Source of the DNA: Todiramphus chloris collaris
Lineage: Eukaryota; Chordata; Aves; Coraciiformes; Alcedinidae
Assembly (NCBI GenBank): GCA_025345505.1
Contig: JANVCC010000018.1
Coordinates: forward strand, 7,426,316-7,490,315
Reading direction: 5' to 3'
DNA: 64,000 nucleotides
The notes under the pieces were generated by a model. That model made no database searches. It was not told the DNA's origin and saw nothing but the letters and a program-made list of their open reading frames with translations. This document shows, one piece after another, positions 1 to 13,560 of this stretch. Position numbers and translations under genes: made by a program. Positions within the stretch are counted from its first letter, which is position 1, and every line of letters begins with the position of its first letter.

Positions 1-2245
1 GAGGTAACACATTAGACTGATGAAAAAGAAAACCTCTCTAATTATCCAAAAATTTTCTAAGAAAAGGAGTTATATATTACAAACCACCTTCAACACTTAA
101 AACTTCATAGTCATTAGCTTGTTTTAGTCCACAGTCATTATCAAAACAGAAGTAATCTAATATTTATCAGCTAATTACTTGAGAAAATTCTCTACACACT
201 TATATTAGTCCCAGGAAAGAAATGTGTAGAGAAAAGAGCCATACAAGTTCTTTAAAATCCATTTGTGTTTGAAGAGTGAAAACAAAATTTGTAGAAAGGT
301 AGTATGAATTAAAAGGTAAAATTCACAGAACACAAAAATTGACTGCGTGTAAGGAAATTTCAGAAAGTTGAGAGATATTATGATTATCAAACTATTTTTG
401 AGGGAAGTAATTGAATTTCTAACACTGTTATCATGTAAGACTGGACCAGAGGGAATATATATACATACTCAGATTCAAGAATGAGAGACCTAAGTGATAA
501 AAAGATCTTTTCTGTTTGAGGGTCAAAATACTCTAGAACACATCAAGGACTTTGAATAATGCAGGAGAAACACAACTGCAATAAGTACCTCTGGGTCCAG
601 CACTTATTAGTGTGGAGGTATCCCGCGATGGGGTTTGAGAAAGACAAATGTTTCTAGGCAAAAACTTCCTTTTTCTTAGCTATGGTTATAGGATCTCAAG
701 CTCTCCCTAAATAGTTCCCTTCTCTACAGCTATTTTCCACAAGCTTAGTAGGACTGTGCAAGTTACTATTCAATGTGATGAAAGTAAGGGACTGGAGAAA
801 CTGGTCCTGAAGTATTGCCAGTGGGGCTTTGATGAAGCCTGAAGAAAGAGAAGGGTGGTGTTCTTCTACCCCTCTTCTACCCAGATTAGTACTATTTGTT
901 AATGTTTTTATATCCTTCTGGGTTGAAGTGAAGGGTTAAGGTTGAAAACAAATCTAATCTTGTGTTTTTCTGCTAAGAAAAAATCATGACATATTTGTTA
1001 CACACAAAAGGTGTTAAATAAGATGGTAAGAATACAACTAAATAAGTACATTGGAGAAAAAACAAAGAAGAAAGATAGCAGAAGATGTTAGATCATTCTC
1101 CCAAAGGTTTTCTACCCCTATCAAAGTGCAAGATCTGAGAAGGAGGTACATAAAATATTAGAAGATAGAATAGGGAATTGAATCTTAAAAGTTAGAAATA
1201 GCCAAAGTACTGTATGAAACCTTTTAAAATATGTATGAAGAACACTAAAATATGTTGACTGTCTGTGTTTTGCACACCCTGTATCCATTTACTTGAAAGA
1301 CACTAAACTCAAAAAAACAGAGTTTTGAACATAAGTACAAAACAACTGGATCTTCAGATCTGGTGGGCTTTGCTAGAGAAAAGCTGAATGGGGTACAGAA
1401 GTCTGCTCTTAAAGTACAGTTGTACTTGGAGAAGTGACTACCTGAAGTACTCACGAGTGCCCATTTCTGCAGTTAAAGAATACCTTACAATGGTTAATAC
1501 TTTTAGTATCAGAACAACTTGGGACAACTGTGGAAATCTTGTTTTATATGTATATATATATATATATTACAGAGAGAGAACACAAATGTGAATTACTATT
1601 TCATTTGGAAAAAGAAAAAAAAAACCAAGATGTTTTTCCACACTAATAAAATTTTATTTTGGGATTGAGGATACTATATATAGATCAGTGAAGTTTTATC
1701 AAGTTCCTATAATGGGTAGACCTAAGTCCTTTTGCTTGTTGGTAGCAGTTGCTGGTTGCCTAAAGTTAGTTACTCTAAGCTCGCCTTAAAGTGCATAGAG
1801 AGAGCAGTCATTTCCAAAGGGCACACTACATATCATGCTTAGACATGTAACTAGCACAGGTCGGATGAATAAGCTTCTAGTTTCATCTATAAAAGGAACC
1901 CAAAATATCTACTATTCAAGTGGCTAAATTTCATATATGTAGGAAATTATTCAGGTGCCTGAGCACAGGTGTTTAGTGCCATTTTAAAAACTTGAGGACA
2001 TTCAAGACCTCTTGCAGATACATATACAGGACATACATAGTTCTCTTTGGAACCAACAGCCAAAATTGACAAATACTACACTAACAAATGCACCATCCTC
2101 AGCTGGATGGTGGCTGAGCTCACATCAAGGTAGAGATAGGGCTGGGCGAGGACAACCCTCTGCTTTTCCTGGTCAGGTTGGACTGCAACCCCAGTCAACT
2201 TCACAAGACTGTGAACTCCCGATTATTTATAGGTCCAGTGAAAGA
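1..2245. other. AT-rich single-copy DNA, no gene seen
   Basis: No CR1, LTR or coding signature could be recognised here. The short open frames have no protein-like composition and overlap on both strands, as chance frames do. There is a (TA)n run at about 1548-1567 and a short A-run near 1611-1623. The frame at 2012-2299 enters the CR1 that follows but its first 80 codons look random, so it is not taken as a gene. Confidence 0.5.
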
Positions 2246-4362
2246 GAAACAAGAGAGAGATGGACTCTCTTGGGAAACTCCCATGGAACAGGGCCCTAGA
2301 AGGTAAGGGAGCCCAAGAAAGTTGGCTAATATTCAAGCACCATTTCCTCCAGGCTCAAGATCAGTGCATCCCAAAGAGTAGGAAATCAAGTAAGAGAGCT
2401 AGGAGTCTTGCATGGCTGAGCAGGGAGCTACTACAGAAACTTAAGCAGAAGAAGGAATTATACAGAAAATGGAAGGAGGGGCAGGCCACTTGGGAAGAAT
2501 ACAGGGAGGTTGTCAGAGGATGCAGGGGTGCAACAAGGAAAGCTAAGGCCTCTCTAGAACTAAATCTGGCAAGGGAGGTCAAGGACAAGAAAAGCTTTTT
2601 CAAGTATGTTGAAGGCAAAAGGACGTCTACAGGAAATGTGAGCCCATTGCTGAATGGAGTGGATGTGCTGGTGACCAAGGATAGAGAGAAGGTTGAATTA
2701 CTGAATGCCACCTTCCCCTCGGTCTTTACTACTCAGGCCAGCTACCAGGAGTCCCAGGCCTTCAAGACAACAGAGGAAGTCTGTAGGGAGGAAGTTTCTA
2801 CCTCCGTTGAAGAGGCTTGGGTTAGAGATCAGCTGAACAAACTGGACATGCACAAGTTCATGCGACCCGATGGGATACACCCACGAGTGATGAGGGAGAT
2901 GGCTGAGGTCATTGGTAAGCCGCTCTCCATAATCTTTGAGAGATCCTGGAGAACAGGAGAGGTGCCTGAGGACTGGAGGAAGGACAATGCCATTCCAATA
3001 TTCAAAAAGGGCAAGAAGGAGGACCCAGGTAACTATAGGCCGGTCAGCCTCACCTCCAGCCCTGGAAAGGTGATGGAACAGCTTGTTCTTGCCACCGTCT
3101 CAAAGAACGTGGAGGAAAGGAGGTTTATCACGAGTAGTCAGCATGGATTCTGTAAGGGGAAATCATGGTTGACTAATCTGATAGCCTTTTATGTTGGCAC
3201 AAGTAGTTCGATAGATGAGGGGAGAGCAGTGGATGTGGTATTTCTTGACTTCAGCAAGGCTTTTGATACTGTTTCCCATAGTATCCTCACAGCCAAGCTT
3301 AAGAAGTGCGGATTGGGTGATTGTGCAGTGAGGTGGATTGGGAACTGGAGGAAGGACAGAGCCCAGAGAACTGTGCGCAGTGGAGCGGAGTCTAGCTGGA
3401 GTCCTGTGACTAGTGGTGTCCCCCAGGGGTCAGTGCTGGGTCCAATACTGTTCAATATATTTGTCAATGACCTGGACAAAGGGATTGAGTGTACCCTCAG
3501 CAAGTCTGCTGATGATACAAAACTGGGAGGAGTGGCTGACACTCCAGGAGACTGTGCTGCCATCCAGTGTGACCTGGACAGGCTGGAGAGCTGGGCGGGG
3601 AGAAATTTAGTGCAATTTAACAAAAGCAAGTGTCAAGTGCTGCATCTGGGGAAGAACAACCCCATGGATCAGTATAGGCTGGGGGCTGATCTGTTGGAAA
3701 GCAGATCTGGGGAAAAAAGACCTAGGGGTCGTGGTGGAAAGCAAGATGACCATGAGCCAACAATGCGTCCTCGCGGCCTACTTGAGGCAATGGCATCCTG
3801 GGATGCATTAAGAAGAGCGTGGTCAGCAGGTTGAGGGAGGTTCTCCTCTCTCTCTACTCTGCACTGGTGAGGCCCCACCTGGAATACTGTGTCCAGTTCT
3901 GGCACTCCAGTTCAAGAAGGACATAGAGCTACTGGAGAGAGTCCAGTGCAGGACCACCAAGATTATTAAGGGAGTGGAGCATATCCCTTATGAGGAGAGG
4001 CTGAGAGAGCTGGGTCTCTTTAGCCTGGAGAAGATGGGACTGAGGAGGCACCTCATTAATGCCTATAAATATGTTAAGGGCGAGTGTCAGGAGGGTGGAG
4101 CCAGACTGTTCTTAATGTCATCCAATGTTAGGACAAGAGGCAATGGGAGAGAGCTGGAGGACAAAAGGTTTAGGTGACAGAGCACTGGAATGGACTTCCC
4201 AGGGGGGTTGTGGACTCTCCTTCTCTGGAGACATTCAAAACCCGCCTGGACATATTCCTGTGTGACTTTATCTAGGTGATCCTGCTCTGGCAGGGGAGTT
4301 GGACTAGATGATCTTTCTAGGTCCCTTCCAACCCCTAACACTCTATGATTCCATGATTCCAA
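2246..4362 (+). mobile_element. CR1 LINE, 5'-truncated, about 2.1 kb
   Basis: This is the longest single CR1 in the window. Its translation carries the typical CR1 ORF2 path: a linker with the motifs ESWLIFKHH and [11 protein letters not shown], then the reverse transcriptase core, then a C-terminal region ([16 protein letters not shown] near 3983-4040). It ends in two diverged copies of the CR1 3' octamer at about 4341-4360. ORF1 and the endonuclease half of ORF2 are missing, as expected for 5' truncation during target-primed reverse transcription. The 5' boundary is inferred from where CR1-like translation begins and may be off by tens of bases. After about 3710 the frame is broken by small indels, and 3835-4190 continues in other frames. 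The element is dead. Confidence 0.93.
2260..3834 (+). pseudogene. CR1 ORF2 reverse transcriptase fragment
   Basis: This frame of 524 codons covers the linker and the whole RT core of CR1 ORF2. The visible order is NYRPVSLTS (finger region), QHGFCKGKS, motif [10 protein letters not shown] with the catalytic Asp at residue 330, [17 protein letters not shown], and the catalytic box at residues 416-419, which reads SADD where CR1 enzymes have FADD. No stop codon interrupts it until 3834. From about residue 483 (near 3708) the reading leaves the CR1 path through a frameshift, so the last 40 residues are not native. The start at 2260 is only the first ATG, because the true start lies in the lost 5' part. 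The endonuclease domain is absent, so it cannot act alone. Confidence 0.88.
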
Positions 4363-7300
4363 AAGAGTCAATTCATAAAATCTTGTTATAAGTCTGGTAC
4401 TGGGGAGTTGAACCTGAGATTCCTCCTGTACATTTGTTCAGGCATCCCAGCCCTGGCTCTGGGAGTAGCTGCCTGAACTACTCACACTCCCATGTGCTTG
4501 TGCAACTTCCATCTCCTGGGGCTGCTAAAGTACAAGACATGTCACTCTTTAGAATAGGTCAGCATAGCCACTGAACAGAAGGATTTGGTATTGAGGCTCT
4601 GTAAGCATGTATTCCACTTTTTCAGGAACACACAAAAAACAGGACAGTGTGGCTCACACACCAAATGCCCTCTTTGACTCTGCATTCTAATAAGCATTCA
4701 TGAATTATGTAGGCAACACAATGAGAACATTTGAAATGGTGTTTGCATCTGCTATAAGACTTAAAATTTAATGGATTTTTAAGTAATTAGCATGAGCTAT
4801 TTACCACACTGAGTTATAATGTAGGAGTAGCTGAATATAAAAATAAATATGATAATAATATGCATAAAATGCTCATTTCTTACAGCATTATATTTTATTT
4901 CAAAAAGGCAGTGCTTAAGCAGACTATCCAAATTGACAGGGAGAACATGAAACAATGTATTTCCTCTAGTTTTTGTTTTGTTTTGTTTGTTTGTTTGTTT
5001 TTGTTTTAAAGAAATCTTTTGTCATTTACAAGATGACAGACTAGTTTTATGAGAGTTTTGATGTGACATAAGGCAATGCATCCATAATCTAGGATGTCAC
5101 AAACATTTTTAATACATATGGTGTATGCTCAGCTAATCTAGGAATCTCAGTGAATGATCCATTCTCTGCATTTTCTTCTAGGGAGCCCACCGTTCAGCAG
5201 TTAAAGAACGAGAGTGTTATTCAAAATTGTCTGGTATTTGTTTCTCACTCTGCCATCAGCTAGATTAAGGGACTCTGTCTAAATGGATAAAGGCATAGTA
5301 AAAAAACCCCACAAATTAGAAGCTAAAGACAGACCTTTTCAAATCAGAAATAATGTGTAAATAGGTTTTTAACTATGAAGATGATAGATTGTTAGGCAGA
5401 ACTGGAGGACTGGTAAATTCTCCTTGTCTTGTAATAAATAATTCCTTAGAAATTTCTGTTTCTTATGACAGAATGTGATGGGAATATGTTAGGACAGGCT
5501 GTGATGTCTATATAATAAATAACCAAAAATTTGATAAATCTACACAAGGCAAGTGGAGATTCTGCTTCTTTATTGCCTTCTAAGATTGAGCTTTTAGCAG
5601 AGCAATGACTTTCAATGCAAAAGCAGCGAAAGACATCTGGAAAACAAAAGGGCTTCATTCTGGTTTGACTCTACACCCATCAGGTTAAGATGAGTAACTC
5701 AGCAGGAATCTAGTATATTGGGATCTAGACCCTTTCCTATTTTTACATTTTAGATGAGGAAATCTCTTTATTAGAAATAAAAAAGTAAATCAAGTTGTCA
5801 GGATTCCTCACTATCCTATGAACACCCTGTTGCCTTTTTTTTTCCTCTGGAGATATGACTCTTACACCTGTAGCTGGCTTTTGATCCAGTTTCAACAGGA
5901 AAAATGATGAGCTGTCATGCAGAGTGCTTTGTGATCAGCTCTTAGGGCACATGAATGCAAAATGAACAGTACAAGTGAAAACTCACTGGGGATGAGGCAG
6001 CCTCTCTCACAGGAATCCTGTTTCCAAAGCAAACACAATAACCTATCCTGAAAGACCATGCACCACTATGTTATGTAATGAAAAACACTTTACCTAGTTA
6101 GTCAAAATACAAAGGTAACCAAGCCTGGACATGTCTAACAAGTTATGCAATGGTTCTTCAACTAAGGATGTTGCTAAGCTGTCACAGGTTCCTAAAAAGC
6201 TTACAGAAGGATCAGGGAAACTTCCTTAATTACTCAGGAAGATAAAGATAAGTTTTCTAAAAGTTGTCGAAATCAAATTCCTCATTTATAAAACACTTGT
6301 GTAATCTGTATCTGACTCAAAGTAATAATGAAATGATATATTTATTAAAATAATTTGGATTTGAAATGTATCAATATAATAATAATAAACAAAAAACAAT
6401 CCCTTAAAATGTATACTGAGGTTTACAAAGAGGTCTTTGATATGAGTTTTAATCTTCATCCTTAAAAAGGATTATATAGTAAAACTTGTCCTGATGGCAG
6501 TTGGAGAAGAGTTGGAACAATTCCAGAAGCCTTAGAAAAATGTCTTCAATCATACCTGAAGATAAATTCTACTCCTGTTTGTATCCTGTGCTCTACATGT
6601 TCCAATAAAAGTCATTCGAGCATGCATTTAAAGAGAGAGTCTGGCACATGGGTTTCCAATTTGGAAGGTTTATGACTTGAAATGTTTTCTTCTTTTCCTT
6701 GGGCTAGCAGGAACAAATAGTACAATGGAAACCTGTGTGCTGGCCCTAGAGGGCTAAGTGCTTTGCAATCTTCCACAAAGACTTCCTCTGAGTGAAACCA
6801 ACAGTGACACTGATGGGATCCAGTGAGAACTATTTCCAGCTGCCTTTCATGAACCGTAAAGGTGGAGCTGTTCTGTTATAATACCTTTTTTGGAAAGAAT
6901 AAGAAATATCAGTGATGTATTTGTGAGGATGCCACAGAATCCTTAAGATGAACGTATATCCTCAGTATCTTCTCAAGTACTAAAGATAGCTTTAGTAAAT
7001 TTATATTCCATAGACACATCAATAATATCTCAGGAAATAATACAAAAAGTATTCACTTACCAAGTTTTAAATCTTGGTCTAAATAGTAAGTAAAATATAA
7101 GGCATAAGAAGTAAGAATATCTATTCTAGGTCTTGGTTTCTACAGTATTGTGAACAGTAGTATGCTTCTTTAGAAAGACAAGAATATCCCTAACTCCTTG
7201 TTTAGCAAAATTGACTTTGGATAGTAAAGGGGTAGGCCAGCTGGGAGGCCTAAAATGACTTTCAAAATGGTTTTGTGATTTTAGTAGAATTTAATGTGTC

Positions 7301-10300
7301 AGCAAAAAAGTTTGTGTCTTACACTGAAGTGTGGGTGTTGGAATAAAAATTTATATTCATTAAGTTATCTCCAAAATCTTAAAGATTTCTCATTACATAA
7401 AAGCAAAAAGAAATGGATGAGTGAGGGAACACCACCAGTCATTACAGTGTCTATGCTACAGCATTATATTGCCCCAGGTGAACAGCAAACATCACAAGCA
7501 GTCTGTTTTGCAGGATGCTGCAACTCCATCAAGAACAGTTGCAGGTAGTACCTATTTGCCCTGGTACTTATGGTGTTTCCAGACAGAACTAATGAATAAT
7601 AATTCTTTCAGGCTATGTTTATGAGAGAAAATGAAACAAGTCAGAGACAGCACTGGACTGTTACATTTTGACCAAGATCATGTAAATCCTGCTGTTTGTC
7701 TGCATCTGAGGGTTGTAGTATGTGGGAGGAAAGGGCAGGGCAGGCAGGGAGCATGGAAGGAGGAAGAATGATCCCTCCTGTGCTCTATAACACATCTTCC
7801 TTTCCTACAATATGTTCCCTTCTGTAGGATTTAATCAATGAACACTCATTCCTTTTCTTTTTTATGAAACCATTTTCTCAGAGATCAGGTGACTCACACC
7901 AAAGAATATATTAATTAGTTCAAATCAACCTCTCTTCTTCTCACTCTCCCTCTTCCCCACAAGAAGACATAAAACAGAGCTCAATGCTTTCTGGTTGCAA
8001 ACAAATTTGCAGCACCTGTCTTCTCACTTTGACTGGGGTTCTTCCCTAATTTTTTTGTCTTGGTTATTTCCATAGTAGCAGGGTGGTGACTTCTTGACCC
8101 ATGAGAAAAAGACAAAGAGACATTATAGAGTGCAAGTAGCTCCCAAGCTGAGGATTTGATTGATCTGCTCTGTGCTGGAATCAATTCTTCCATTTATTAA
8201 TATTTTCTGTTGAACTGAAACTCTGAATCCCGATGATCCTAAATAGATTCAGATTGAATGCAAGACATGATTAAAATTGTGACTAGAAGTTCAACAGAAA
8301 TAAAGTAACAGCTGAACATTTACTTGACAGGTCCATACATATGAGATAATAAATATAAGAAAACTACTCAGGGAATACTCTGAGGGGTGATAATTTTTTT
8401 CCATCTTAACATTGTACATTAAAGAAATGGCACTATGAGGAAGACATCATCCAATACATAAGGTTTTCTTCAAAAGCCTTGGTCTGTGTCAGCCTCATCA
8501 TGTTCGGCTTAAAAAAAGTATTAATCTGGGAAATCATTCTCTTTTACAGTGCAAAACATTGGAATACTATTAAAGGTTAGAACACTACTCCCAGTGTAAC
8601 CTTCTCCATTTGTTATTTTGAATCTGTCCCACCTCTTTTTTGTAGCTCTTCTCTAACACTTTCAAGCATAGTTTCATTCATTTAAATAGGTACAAAACTA
8701 ATACCGTAGGGAACTTACTTGGCTTATCTCTTCTCTTGCTACCTGTTGTTCAGCACCAAGGGGTCAGCTCTTCTGATAGCTGTTCACAATCATCTGCTTG
8801 CTAAATTTCAAAGAAACAGTCCCTGGCTACCTCTTCAGCTTAGGAAAATTGCTTAATGAACAAAGCTGCTTTGTTGTTCTCCTTTATATACAGTCCTAAA
8901 ACTTTCCTTTTTCACACTGTTTGTAGTCTGCAGTGTCTGGGGCATAGTGGGTGATTTGTCTCAGTGATTAATACAGGTTGCCTTGACTTGATTTTTGATG
9001 AAGAGTTTTAGAAGCCCTTATTTCCTGAAAGCTTATTTGAAGTATAACTGATCATTTAGATTTCCTTCATACACAAGCTGTTCTTGCTGCCATCGGATCA
9101 CTGTTTTAGGACTCTGGCTTTGCTGTTCATATGTATGTTGTATAAATTACCCTTGTTCTAAGTATTTGTCCATGTTCAACACATCTGGAAGAAGCAGTTA
9201 GCTTAATGGAGACTCCCACAGTTGCTGACTTGCTAACCTGGATATCCAAAAGTGAAGCAAATATTACAAATGGAACATCAATAATATGTTTAATTCAAGC
9301 ACTGACATTGGGCTTGGTCTCAGTTCTTTCAGACATACATGTTAATTCTGCTAATGAATGAGCATTACAGTTCTGTGTCTGATTCTCAGAGACTAGAACC
9401 TCTTATGGTGACAATTGCATGATTCAGATTTGTATGGTTCCATTTTTAATTTACACTGCAGTAATTCTTGCTTATGAGGTAAGGGGCAAGATGGTGGTTA
9501 TTTCCATCACACACACACACCCCCTTGCAAATTTACTGTGCTAACCTCGTTACCAAATAACCAAGAGTTCTTGAGCCTTCCTATATACCTGGTTCTCAGG
9601 ATGGTCACCATGACAGTCACTCAATAGTTGTAATGGTAAGCCCCATTTAACCCATTTGAAAGTTTCTCATTAAACTTAATGGGTTTAATTATGGGAATCT
9701 ATAGTTACTTTCACATGTTAAAGAAAAAGAGATTTCCTTTAATTACTTGTAATGCATACATTTTTAGAGACAGACCTTTCTTTGATAAGAGTGCAGAGTT
9801 CCTTATGTGGGTGCCTTTCTGTGAAATCCTGGATTTTCATTATACTATTTACTCTTAGATCATGCCTTGGCAAGGGAAAAAATGATGTGAAGATTCAATA
9901 TCACCTGTGGTAAGATTAAATAAAACAGCTCCTATGAAAAAAAGATAACCTACATTGCCAGAGCAAAAGGGGTCAAACAATAAAATACCCATTGTCTCCT
10001 GTCAAAGTAAATCACACTAACAGGTTGCTATGGTACGGGTGTTATGAGATACTTGATAGCAATATTTTTAAGATGGGAAATCTCTATTATCTAACAATAA
10101 AGGCAGCATGGTGAGAAATGTTTATCTCAGGTTATGAACATGCATCTAGGAGCAGGCTGGTGACATGTATTACCTAGCACGTGACTTTAATTTCCTGGCA
10201 TCAAAGCTAGGCCTGTTTTTTATTTTTCCTCAAAGTTTCTGATAAAAACACTGCTTGATAATGTTGTCTGCTTTGATCCGTAAATTTAGGAAAGACTTTT

Positions 10301-13072
10301 GACTAGTTCCTACAGGCCTCATGGTTACACAAGGATGGTCTACATGGCCTTCTCCTGGAGCTGAGCTGCCAACTGAGCAACACTAATGAGACAACAGCAA
10401 CCCTGTCAGTTTACTCTTGGTTTCCACAAATTCAGTACTGAGTGATGAATAATCCCTTCTCTCTTCTCCCTAATCTCTTCTATGTGATAGATACTCTCTG
10501 AAGATGTGAAGTAATCAGGCCCTATAGTCTCAATTGCAGAGGGACCAACTTCATCCCTGATACGTGAAACATGATTGAGTATGGGAAGGGGAAAATGTTA
10601 TTTTGTTTCCTCCTTATTCACTATCAGTTTGGCCTTGCAAAACCAAGCTTGGAAAACAAAACACCTTTTTTGTGTATGTAGTGGTGAAGGTGCAGAAATA
10701 AGGACAGAACAGAATTTATGATTTTCTGGATTAGATTCAGTACCCTTGTATGTTGTTTCTGGGTAATTACAATGTTCTTGCCTGACCTTAATTTGCAAGG
10801 GACCCAGGGTATTATTTCCTAGCTGGGGAAGGTTTGCAATATACTTCCTGCTCTATGCAAACCCCACAGTCCCCTGTCCCAACAAGTTGTTTTAGTCATT
10901 GATTGTCTCTCTGTTTTTTTCTACAACCTAAGAACATCTTCCAAGGAAGATGGTGTTTAGAGAGGAAGAAATTATAAACAGGGAATAGATCTGATTAAAT
11001 ATACTGAACCAAAATGTCAGATTTAGACCTAGACCATTTTGTTATCTTGATAGCTATTTTTGGAAATTTATGAGTATACTGATAGTAAGCAAGCAGTGAG
11101 TTTCATGTGCGGTCAGATTTGTAATTGCAAAATTACGCTCTTGAGATTTTGCTCTCTCCTTTTTATTTTTTTCACACTTTTCACATTTTCACAATACATC
11201 ATATTTTTCACTGTGTTTCTAAAACTTCGCAGAAACTTCTGAGATCTCTATTCTCCCACTCCACGCCTCTTGGAATCTGCATGTCTGAGCAGAACCAGAG
11301 TTTGCATTGCCAATAGAGCAGACATGGAAATGAAACACTTTTGATTTCTCTCACCCAGAATTTTTTAGCTAGAGTCCATCTGCTCACCAGTGCCTATTTA
11401 GGAATGCACAACACCTTTTCCTTCTTCCATAGCAGCCAAATTGTACAAGAGTGGGTGGAAATATTAAAATGACACTTTTGAACCAAAGTGTAACTTTTCA
11501 TTAAATGACTGCAAGAGGAAAAAAAAAAAAAAGAAAAAAAAAAGACATGTCTCCCTTATAGATTCTGAGGTGGAGCTGAAAAGGCAAAACCTATCTATTA
11601 AAATAATCATGGCTAGATTTTCAGTAGTGAGCAGAATTTTGCCTGTCATCTCTGATGCCAAAAAGCATCCTTTCAAGTAAATATCTCATACTGACCTGTA
11701 GACCATTGTTAGGAAAAAACGATCATTTCATGTCAAAAAATAATTTACACATAGATTTCAAAATTCTGATTAAAAATGGAGGGCATGATGTGGTTCTGCT
11801 GAATGCTAGAAAGGTGAAAAGAAAGGATTCTTTTAAAAAATTGTTTTTCAAATGATCTGAAAATTATTGTATGACATGTTTTACCCACAGAAAATGTGAA
11901 TGCAAAATTTGGCACTGATTATGAACTGGGAGTTAGAGGCAATAGTCAATGGGCTTGAATTTCTATTGTAAACAGCTTGAAAAAGGAAAATATTGCTTTC
12001 TATCACATTTCTTTCACCAATCTGTTGTAGCACAGTGTTTGAGCACTTCCCCACAATATAGTGAACAATTCACTCCTCTTACCTAGAATAATATAATTGA
12101 CATCCCACAAAGCTACTAGGCACATTCATTTGCTGTTGCTTTCACTTCAGACTGCAATAGCTGTTGTCATACTCTGCTACTTTTAAAGGCGTACCTATAT
12201 CATACACTTCTACTGCTGCCATGCCTGTACTTCTCAGAAGAGATGTAAAATCATAAGCCCTGAGCATGTGTGGTCATGAAGAATCTTATATAATGGGATG
12301 CTTACATCCTTCAGCTGCTACTGCAAATGGCGCAATAAAACTTACTGTTGTAAGGTGTGGTGAGGAAAAGATAAATTTTTACCTATCATCCGAAAATTGG
12401 ACTCTTCAAGTTTTCATGAACTACACATCTGAAAATCAATGCACCCCAAATCCTTAAATATTTTGATGATGGCTCTTCAAATTCAACACTGTTAGAAAAG
12501 GAAGATAGGTAAACATATGAAGCACCTGTAACAACTATTGACACCAATAGAAGCTTTGGGTACGTACCACCACTTCAAATACAACTGTTTATTTAGTCGA
12601 CTACCTTTGCACTATCATCTTGAAAATTACCTCTGATAAACCTATGTAGCTTGTCTGTAGTCATGATAGTCATCGTGCCTGAGACTGGGGAAAAAAAACC
12701 CAACAAAACACTGCTGCTTCCAGTGATTCCTTCAATGAAAAACTTGTTTCCAACACATCCTCATATAGCGATATAGGTTATATAAGGAGCCTATGTCTGG
12801 AATTTGGATTTGAAAACACACAGAAAAAGGCCTCAGATTTTAAAGGAAAATGCAGAAATCTATTAGTAAGATAATATAAATATCTTACCACCCAAGTATT
12901 TGCTTTGGGTATAGTGAATTGTGATATTAAGCATTTGTGCATAGCTAGGAAGTTCCATCTGTATAATTGATTTCCACACCTGAAAAAGTTATCCTAATCT
13001 GCCCTTGTAGATAGAGTAGGTAGTCAGCACTGGAAGGATAAGTCACCCTGTAATGATTCTGGATATGCTTAC
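4363..13072. other. AT-rich single-copy DNA, no gene seen
   Basis: About 8.7 kb with no transposon or gene that I can recognise. Open frames are below 90 codons and have chance composition. Simple sequence includes a (TTTG)n tract at 4970-5007, a short CA run near 9510-9521, and an A-rich run at 11519-11543. A weak inverted repeat with AACCCATT/AATGGGTT arms lies at 9647-9694. Old unrecognisable repeats may be hidden here. Confidence 0.45.
4970..5007. repeat. (TTTG)n microsatellite
   Basis: A tetranucleotide and pentanucleotide GTTT/GTTTT tract of about 38 bases in AT-rich DNA. It has no transposon attached that I can see. Confidence 0.85.
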
Positions 13073-13560
13073 TGTGGTGGTTTTACTCTTGCTGGGCACC
13101 ACGTGCCCACCAAGCCCTTCTATCACTTCCCCCAACCTCTGTCAGGACGGCACTCAGGGAGAGAATAAGATGAAAAAAAAAGAACTGTGGGTTATGATAG
13201 ACAAAGATGTTATTCTCTACTTCCTGTCCACAGGCGATGTTGGGCCGAGTCCAGGAAGCAGGGCTCCAGAACACGTAACAGTTGCTTGAAGGACAAAGCT
13301 GAATGCCAAACCCCATCCTCCTCTTGCCCTCTCCCTTTATAGTTGAGCTGATGTCATATGGTATGGAATATCCCACTGGTCAGCTCTGGTCGGCTGTATC
13401 CCCTTGCCCATCTTGCCCCCCCATCCTCTGGTGCTGTGTGAGCACTGGCAGTGATAACACGGGTGTGTTATCAACACCCTCCAGCTCCCAGTGCTGCAGC
13501 GTGAGGGCTGGAGGGGGAAAAGCAGCTCAGCCAGAGCCACTACTCTTATTTACCACCATG
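13073..13560 (-). mobile_element. Degraded solo LTR, avian ERV type
   Basis: The plus strand begins with TGTGGTGGTTTTAC and a CTGCTGGGCACCACG-like stretch, which matches the reverse complement of the 3' end of a common avian ERV LTR. Further in, 13353-13372 carries the CATATGGTATGGAATATCCC block, which is the antisense of the LTR promoter region, and 13460-13475 carries GTGTTATCAACACC. The distances between these blocks are shorter than I expect, so parts are deleted. Transcription of the original LTR would have run on the minus strand. No gag, pol or env sequence lies beside it, so it is a solo LTR. The right boundary is uncertain. Two overlapping open frames across it (to 13701) are chance frames. 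Confidence 0.72.

Noticed and set aside
2361-3905. Several minus-strand frames of 60-146 codons
   Set aside because: They are antisense to the open CR1 RT frame and arise from its codon bias.
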